DNA of 42,943 nucleotides from a virus, in the IMG/VR virus record IMGVR_UViG_3300015164_000003, positions 1 through 42,943 of that record, one strand, 5' to 3'. Made by a program: the position numbers and the translations under genes. Positions within the stretch are counted from its first letter, which is position 1. The number at the start of each line of letters is the position of its first letter. Of the stretch, positions 39,107-42,943 are shown piece by piece. The notes under the pieces are model-generated. The model saw only the letters and a program-made list of their open reading frames with translations, made no database searches and had not been told where the DNA came from.

Positions 39107-39450
39107 GCCGCTGCCTGCTCGGCGTTCTGGCGTGCCCGATGCGCCCTGCGCCCTGCGTTGATGGCGTCGCGGCCCTGCCGGTACTTCCGTTCCCGATCCG
39201 CCGCCCGTGCCGCCTTCACGCACGGGTCGCACATCGTCGTGTGGTGCCGCCGGTGCGCTGCCCATCCGGCTTCGGTGCCGCACTCAGGCTGGCGACGGGC
39301 GCGTTGCTTCCGCTTCGGCAGCGGCGGGAGGTCGGCCAGGTCCTCGCCGCGCATGAGCTTGTGATGCTCGTCGAGGTGGTCGTCGCAAAACGGCCAGCCG
39401 GAGGCGAACTGGACAGCAGGGGTGTGGCAGGCGGCGGTAGCGCAGATCAC
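39103..39450 (-). CDS. Cys-rich basic protein, 115 residues
   Basis: Two metal-site halves: CATAACHTPAVQF...FCDDH at the N-terminus and ECGTEAGWAAHRRHHTTMCDPC at the centre, then a basic tail. The second half resembles short zinc proteins common on Streptomyces plasmids and phages (pattern GTxAGxxxHxxxxxxxCxxC). GTG start overlaps the upstream stop. Confidence 0.6.
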   Translation of the reverse strand: MICATAACHTPAVQFASGWPFCDDHLDEHHKLMRGEDLADLPPLPKRKQRARRQPECGTEAGWAAHRRHHTTMCDPCVKAARAADRERKYRQGRDAINAGRRAHRARQNAEQAAA

Positions 39451-39659
39451 GACGCGACCTCGTCGGCGTCCGCGGTGGGGTGGGTGAGAACCCACTCGGC
39501 CTGTACGGCGTGCTCGCACAGAAGCGTCAGGGCCAGGTCGATGCGTGCCTGGAGTTCGTCGCGTTCATCACGCCAGCGCAGAGCGTTCGCGGCCATGCTC
39601 GCGGTGATGCCGTGCCACAGCGTCGAGGGGTCCACAGACTCCGGCAGGTCCATGCTCAC
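39447..39659 (-). CDS. Hypothetical helical protein, 70 residues
   Basis: Starts VSMDLPESVDPSTLWHGITASM and continues with one long helix (ALRWRDERDELQARIDLALTLLCEHA). GTGA overlap supports the start; an ATG two codons later is an alternative. Function unknown. Confidence 0.6.
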   Translation of the reverse strand: MSMDLPESVDPSTLWHGITASMAANALRWRDERDELQARIDLALTLLCEHAVQAEWVLTHPTADADEVAS

Positions 39660-39871
39660 GACGCCACCCCATCGTCCCAAGATTGCTCGTCACAGTCGCC
39701 GCACGGGCTGTGATGGACCTCGGTGCAGTGCCACGTCCGCGCCGACAGGCCAGGATCGGTGCAGCATCCGCAGCAGGGCCACACGCGGGTGCTGTGCGGT
39801 TGCGGGAGCGCCCGGGCCAGGTGGGTGGCGAGCGGGACAGGGCGAGACAGCAGGCGGCGGAGGAGGGTCAC
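39656..39871 (-). CDS. Cys-rich small protein, 71 residues
   Basis: Contains CCGCCTDPG, HCTEVHHSPCGDCDE, giving eight Cys/His ligands in ~30 residues, enough for two zinc ions. N-terminal basic helix (LLRRLLSRPVPLATHLARAL). Coupled by GTGA to both neighbours. Confidence 0.6.
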   Translation of the reverse strand: MTLLRRLLSRPVPLATHLARALPQPHSTRVWPCCGCCTDPGLSARTWHCTEVHHSPCGDCDEQSWDDGVAS

Positions 39872-40122
39872 GGGGACGCCACCGAACCGCGATTAGCGAC
39901 TGTCACAAAGGAGGCGTAGTCGTGGCCGGAGTGGAGCCACTCAGGGGCTACGCCTTGGTCAGACCAGGTGCAGGAGCGCTGGCCGATCTCGAAGCCGTGA
40001 CGCGCCCACATGCGTGCTTCCAACACGTCGGAGCGCAGGCATTCGCACTCGTGCTCGCGGTGTTTGGCCGGACACCAGTCTTCGTGAGGCACGTCGTCCC
40101 ATGCCGCAGAAGGACCCGTCAT
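39868..40122 (-). CDS. Hypothetical Cys/His protein, 84 residues
   Basis: MTGPSAAWDDVPHEDWCPAKHREHECECLRSDVLEARMWARHGFE shows a CxxxHxxHxCxC cluster that may bind zinc. Starts at an ATGA junction. No family recognised. Confidence 0.6.
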   Translation of the reverse strand: MTGPSAAWDDVPHEDWCPAKHREHECECLRSDVLEARMWARHGFEIGQRSCTWSDQGVAPEWLHSGHDYASFVTVANRGSVASP

Positions 40123-40430
40123 CGCACGCGCTCCACGTTGATGATCAGGCCGGGATCGTCGGTGGCGGTCCCGATGGCCCGGACTCGTCGGACCTCGTAC
40201 TGCGACCCGTCGTACATCTCGACCAGCATCTGTGCGGGTGCAGCCACGGCAGGTCGCCACGGGCCGAACTCGCGGAAGTACGGGAGCCCTTCCGGGTCTG
40301 GGAGCAGCGCGCCGTCGTCGTCCAACCACCCCACGCAGTCCTGCCTCAGCGAGGAAGGTAGCGGGCGCTTGGACGCCGCCCACGGCGCCCCGCCTTGGGG
40401 GAGTTGGGCGTAGGACCCTGAGGGCGTCAT
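40119..40430 (-). CDS. Hypothetical protein, 103 residues
   Basis: The C-terminal half is beta-like (AQMLVEMYDGSQYEVRRVRAIG, DPGLIINVERVR); the N-terminus is disordered. ATGA junctions on both ends. Function unknown. Confidence 0.6.
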   Translation of the reverse strand: MTPSGSYAQLPQGGAPWAASKRPLPSSLRQDCVGWLDDDGALLPDPEGLPYFREFGPWRPAVAAPAQMLVEMYDGSQYEVRRVRAIGTATDDPGLIINVERVR

Positions 40431-40660
40431 GAGTGCTCAATCCGAGCGTGCTGGGCGTACTCGCCTGTGTAGGTCCGGCCGCACTGAGCGCAGACACAGG
40501 GCACCCGGTCCAGATCCTTCATCGACACCTCGTCTGCTTCGCGCCAGACGGTGTGGCACTCGGGGCACCACGCCCCGGCTGCGAGCAGCGTGAGAGCCGC
40601 TCCGTCCTTCGGGCACGGGTAGCCCTCGGCCTTGCTGCCAATGCTCACCTGGCCGCTCAT
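40427..40660 (-). CDS. Zinc-ribbon/C2H2-like protein, 77 residues
   Basis: Two metal sites: PCPKDGAAL...WCPECHTVW and VCAQCGRTYTGEYAQHARIEH, the second in C2H2-finger order. Probably a small nucleic-acid-binding protein. Confidence 0.65.
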   Translation of the reverse strand: MSGQVSIGSKAEGYPCPKDGAALTLLAAGAWCPECHTVWREADEVSMKDLDRVPCVCAQCGRTYTGEYAQHARIEHS

Positions 40661-40675
40661 GATGACTGCACGGCT

Positions 40676-40777
40676 TCACCCATCGACGGCCTCGTAGGTG
40701 GCCTCGATGACGACGGGCCTCTTATGGAACGCTCTTGATGGAGTCCGCCCCGACTCATAAGGACCATGCTCAGGCAT
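40676..40777 (-). CDS. KKPVxIEA-type small protein, 33 residues
   Basis: MPEHGPYESGR..., ending HKRPVVIEATYEAVDG. The KRPVVIEA stretch is the core of a short phage protein family that usually reads YKKKPVVIEAxxW. Its ATG overlaps the end of the upstream gene by 8 bases. A different frame in the same space gives a Ser/Pro-rich 36-residue product, which I consider a shadow. Confidence 0.55.
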   Translation of the reverse strand: MPEHGPYESGRTPSRAFHKRPVVIEATYEAVDG

Positions 40778-41177
40778 CGAGATCACCGCCGTTAGCGGAT
40801 GCCAGGTACTCGGACAGCAGCCGGTGCGCCTCAATGGCTGCTGCTATGTCGCCATCCCGGCGGAACCTGATTACGAGACCTTCGACCTCGCCCGCGACTC
40901 GCAGTCGTTCCTGCTTGGCCTCATAGCGAACAAACCGCTCGTCGGCGGGCCGAATGAGAGTGCTTCCGTCCCAGTCGCCCGCACCTATGCGGCTTAGGTC
41001 ACGGCGGCGGAATCGAGTCTCGCTTCGACCGGTACTGCATACGACCTGTGTCGCAGTGATCTTCTTGACCACCATGCGCTGACCACGCGAGTGGTTCCAA
41101 TCCACCACCACGTCACCCACGGCGGGCCATTCGGCCACTACAGAAGGACCAGCAGCGGACGTTCCTGGCGTGCTCAT
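40770..41177 (-). CDS. Hypothetical protein with SH3-like N-part, 135 residues
   Basis: AVGDVVVDWNHSRGQRMVVKKITATQVVCSTGRSETRFRRRDLSRIG looks like a small beta-barrel, followed by helices (IAAAIEAHRLLSEYLAS). ATGA junction to the nuclease gene upstream. No family recognised. Confidence 0.6.
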   Translation of the reverse strand: MSTPGTSAAGPSVVAEWPAVGDVVVDWNHSRGQRMVVKKITATQVVCSTGRSETRFRRRDLSRIGAGDWDGSTLIRPADERFVRYEAKQERLRVAGEVEGLVIRFRRDGDIAAAIEAHRLLSEYLASANGGDLDA

Positions 41178-41725
41178 GCGGCGCCGAGGATCTGCCGAAC
41201 GAGGCCGAGGTCGGACGGTCGCAGGACATAAACCTCAGCGCCGGTCGCTCGCAGCGCCGCCAGCCACTCCTCCTGCGCCTCCGTGACCGGCGCGTTGACC
41301 TGCCGCTTCAGCTCAGCGAACACGAGCCGGTCCCGCCTCACGAGCGTCAGATCCGGCCACCCGGCGCGGACGTCCTGAACGTGTCCGCTGGCGTTGGGAC
41401 GGTTCGCCGGGGCATGCCACCAACGCCACCCGTGGGCGGTCGCGAGGGCGCAGACCTTCGACTGGAACGCGGCCTCGGTGTAGGCCCGGTCGATGCGGTC
41501 CTGCGCGGTCAGGCGCGGCCGGCGGATGGGGACTGAGACAGCGTGGGTGACCGAGCCGGGGCCTTCCCCTGCCCCCGGCTCGGTCGTCTCCCCGCGGGTC
41601 ACCACGGGCAGCTCTAGGCCACACTCGCACGCTCGCGCCAGGCCGACAGGTACGCGGGCACGAGCACAGGATGGGCAGAAGAATGCCTGCTCGACCGGCC
41701 CCTCTACCGTGCGTGCGCGGGTCAC
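41174..41725 (-). CDS. VRR-NUC family nuclease
   Basis: 183 residues. The N-terminus is a zinc ribbon (CPSCARARVPVGLARACECG). From ~95, FQSKVCALATAHGWRWWHAPAN, AGWPDLTLVRRDRLVFAELKRQ and TEAQEEWLAALRATGAEVYVLRP give the VRR-NUC/PD-(D/E)xK core with catalytic Asp in GWPDL and Glu, Lys in AELK. It may resolve recombination or replication branches together with the Rad52-like protein. The GTG overlaps the upstream stop. Confidence 0.82.
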   Translation of the reverse strand: MTRARTVEGPVEQAFFCPSCARARVPVGLARACECGLELPVVTRGETTEPGAGEGPGSVTHAVSVPIRRPRLTAQDRIDRAYTEAAFQSKVCALATAHGWRWWHAPANRPNASGHVQDVRAGWPDLTLVRRDRLVFAELKRQVNAPVTEAQEEWLAALRATGAEVYVLRPSDLGLVRQILGAA

Positions 41726-41898
41726 GACTGACTGCGCAGGTAGGTCTCGACGCCAGCAACGACGGCGGTGGCTTCCTCGCACGCGACGCATGGCAGGACC
41801 GTGACCTCGCTGCCCCTGTCCCAGAGGATGCCGCACCTGCGCCCGCACTCTGAGCAAGTCGGCAGGTCGGAGTACTCCACCCACACGCCCGGCGTCAC
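41722..41898 (-). CDS. Small zinc-ribbon protein, 58 residues
   Basis: CSECGRRCGILWDRGSEVTVLPCVAC is a compact four-cysteine ribbon; a helix follows (EEATAVVAGVETYLRS). The GTG start overlaps the upstream stop by GTGA. Confidence 0.6.
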   Translation of the reverse strand: MTPGVWVEYSDLPTCSECGRRCGILWDRGSEVTVLPCVACEEATAVVAGVETYLRSQS

Positions 41899-42434
41899 GC
41901 CGCCTGCTCCTGACCGGCAGGCAGCGCGAGCAGGTCTGTGACGGTCAGCAGCCCGGCCTCCCACGCCGTCCGCACCAGCTCCGCCGCGTCGTCGACGAGG
42001 GTGAGCATCAGCCCGCCACCGGACGGTGCGCTGGGGGCGGTCGTGATGCCGTCCGGGGCCAGCAGCTCGCCCGTCGCAGGGTCAGGCCACCCCCCGCTCT
42101 CGACGAGCGGCAGGAGCACCTTCACGAACGACGCCCGCACCTGCTCGGACGCGGGGATCGTCTGGACCTCGGACGGGCAGTGCGCCGCGACCCACGCCAG
42201 CAGCGCGGCAGGGTCCGTCACGGTCGCCTTCGGCTTCCCGCCCTCGTCGCGCTTCTTGGCAGTGACGGCACCGACCGGGACCCATTCGGTGCCGTCACGG
42301 AATGCGGCGGCGATCCTCTCGCCCGGCACGGAGTCAGCCTCGATCGCTGCACGGAGGGTCTTGTCCGCCTCGGTGAGCATGTCCCGCAGGACCCTCACGC
42401 TGACGAGCATCGCGGCCTGCTCCCGGGGCGTCAT
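41895..42434 (-). CDS. Hypothetical early protein, 179 residues
   Basis: Helical N-terminus (REQAAMLVSVRVLRDMLTEADKTLRAAIEADSVPGERIAAAF) followed by GAVTAKKRDEGGKPKATVTDPAALLAWVAAHCP and a middle helical part. I have seen similar proteins near annealing proteins in actinophages, so a recombination-associated role is possible but unproven. Confidence 0.6.
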   Translation of the reverse strand: MTPREQAAMLVSVRVLRDMLTEADKTLRAAIEADSVPGERIAAAFRDGTEWVPVGAVTAKKRDEGGKPKATVTDPAALLAWVAAHCPSEVQTIPASEQVRASFVKVLLPLVESGGWPDPATGELLAPDGITTAPSAPSGGGLMLTLVDDAAELVRTAWEAGLLTVTDLLALPAGQEQAA

Positions 42435-42667
42435 GCCGCGACCGCGATGGTGGCCTTGTGCTTGACGAACTGGGGAGTGGTGCTCGGTGCCGCCGCTGCT
42501 TCCCCTTCAACGGCGGTGTCGAGGGTTGTGGGGGCGAGCGCGAGCAGCGCGTGGACGAAGGATGATGCGAAGGCTTCGATAACAGCCTGATCGGACCATT
42601 CTTCGGTGCGGTGCTCGATGTCGTCCAGCAGTACGGCTGCGACCCGGCCGTGCTCCGCGGGGGTCAT
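42431..42667 (-). CDS. Hypothetical helical protein, 78 residues
   Basis: HGRVAAVLLDDIEHRTEEWSDQAVIEAFASSFVHALLALAP suggests a two-helix hairpin and an Ala/Thr-rich tail. Its ATG overlaps the stop of the split octapeptide-repeat gene, and its stop overlaps the next ATG. Function unknown. Confidence 0.6.
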   Translation of the reverse strand: MTPAEHGRVAAVLLDDIEHRTEEWSDQAVIEAFASSFVHALLALAPTTLDTAVEGEAAAAPSTTPQFVKHKATIAVAA

Positions 42668-42943
42668 GTTGTTGCCGCCGGAATAATGCGGCCCTGCTCG
42701 TCGCAGCGGTAGGCGGTGCCTGGGGTGAGGCCGTTTTCGCCTATGTACCCGATGGTGACGCGGTAGCGATCGCGGGCATCGTCGTACCAGCGCAGCTCGA
42801 CGGTGCCGCGGTGCCCGGCGGTGGCGGTGCCGCCGTGCCCGGCGGTGGCGGTGCCGCGGTCCCCGGCGGTGGCGGTGCCGCGGTCCCCGGCGGTGGCGGT
42901 GCCGCGGTCCCCGGCGGTGGCGGTGCCGCGGTCCCCGGCGGTG
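42664..42943 (-). CDS. Octapeptide-repeat protein, C-terminal part (gene split by window ends)
   Basis: Open from the right-hand end in the frame that reads octapeptides TAGDRGTA and TAGHGGTA. After about six units the sequence leaves the repeat as VELRWYDDARDRYRVTIGYIGENGLTPG and ends IIPAATT. This continues the gene that starts at the left-hand end. The capping segment with Trp and Tyr residues is typical for this repeat family. Together the pieces give at least fourteen repeat units. Confidence 0.85.
   Translation of the reverse strand, partial: TAGDRGTATAGDRGTATAGDRGTATAGDRGTATAGHGGTATAGHRGTVELRWYDDARDRYRVTIGYIGENGLTPGTAYRCDEQGRIIPAATT
42803..42943. repeat. 24-bp tandem repeat, right arm
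   Basis: About six head-to-tail 24-bp units. The last four are identical to one another, unlike the more varied left arm, which indicates recent duplication or homogenisation. Confidence 0.95.

Noticed and set aside
40657-40764. A 36-residue Ser/Pro-rich frame with an ATGA junction
   Set aside because: The alternative frame at 40676-40777 gives a recognisable KRPVVIEA peptide and overlaps the upstream gene naturally.

Overview
The window looks like an essentially complete genome of a temperate, siphovirus-type actinobacteriophage that also carries a plasmid-style maintenance and DNA-transfer block, i.e. a candidate conjugative phage-plasmid. The DNA is GC-rich with strong G/C third codon positions. 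Genes are packed with ATGA, GTGA or TGATG overlaps. Several families are ones I associate with Streptomyces-like and related Actinobacteria and their phages. The host genus cannot be fixed from sequence alone.

Topology: both window ends lie inside one 24-bp tandem repeat in one minus-strand gene (octapeptide GTATAG-type repeats). The 5' part of the gene is at 1-544 and the 3' part at 42664-42943. Joining the ends restores the reading frame if one base (or 24n+1 bases) is missing, so the molecule is circular or circularly permuted and was cut in a repeat. The early operon then runs without interruption from 2944 down through position 1 and on from 42943 to 34865.

Layout: (a) 541-2944 minus, early genes: Cro-like regulator, small proteins and a Rad52/Erf-like annealing protein. 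(b) 2945-3654, divergent lysogeny switch with promoter, repeated operator-like motifs and a plus-strand repressor candidate. (c) 3655-4410, a short serine recombinase. (d) 4407-10158, a transfer-like block: membrane NTF2-like protein, ribbon-helix-helix protein, lytic transglycosylase-like membrane protein, small membrane proteins and an FtsK/TraB-type DNA translocase whose 3' end holds a perfect 17-bp inverted repeat among five copies of a 9-bp motif. (e) 10159-11150, about 1 kb without a credible gene and rich in hairpins. (f) 11151-13757, a ParA operon with an embedded GIY-YIG nuclease. (g) 14052-14249, an AlpA/MerR-like regulator. (h) 14317-15621, holin and amidase endolysin. (i) 15629-25287, tail genes, tape measure, chaperones with a probable -1 frameshift, major tail protein and connectors. 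(j) 25368-27548, a beta-helix-like tailspike placed unusually inside the head module. (k) 27625-33591, capsid, scaffold, portal and terminase, interrupted by an opposite-strand two-gene cassette (29379-30493) preceded by two 73-bp arrays of GGCNN pentamers. (l) 33678-38385, HNH nucleases and replication proteins. (m) 38385-42667, a long run of small, often zinc-ribbon-like early proteins plus a VRR-NUC nuclease.

Working model: the serine recombinase and ParA operon maintain the element as prophage or plasmid. The FtsK/TraB block could move DNA between mycelial cells. The structural and lysis genes make virions. The least explained parts are the pentamer arrays with the RAMP-like gene pair, the 1-kb hairpin-rich gap, and the candidate cis-acting transfer locus inside the translocase gene.
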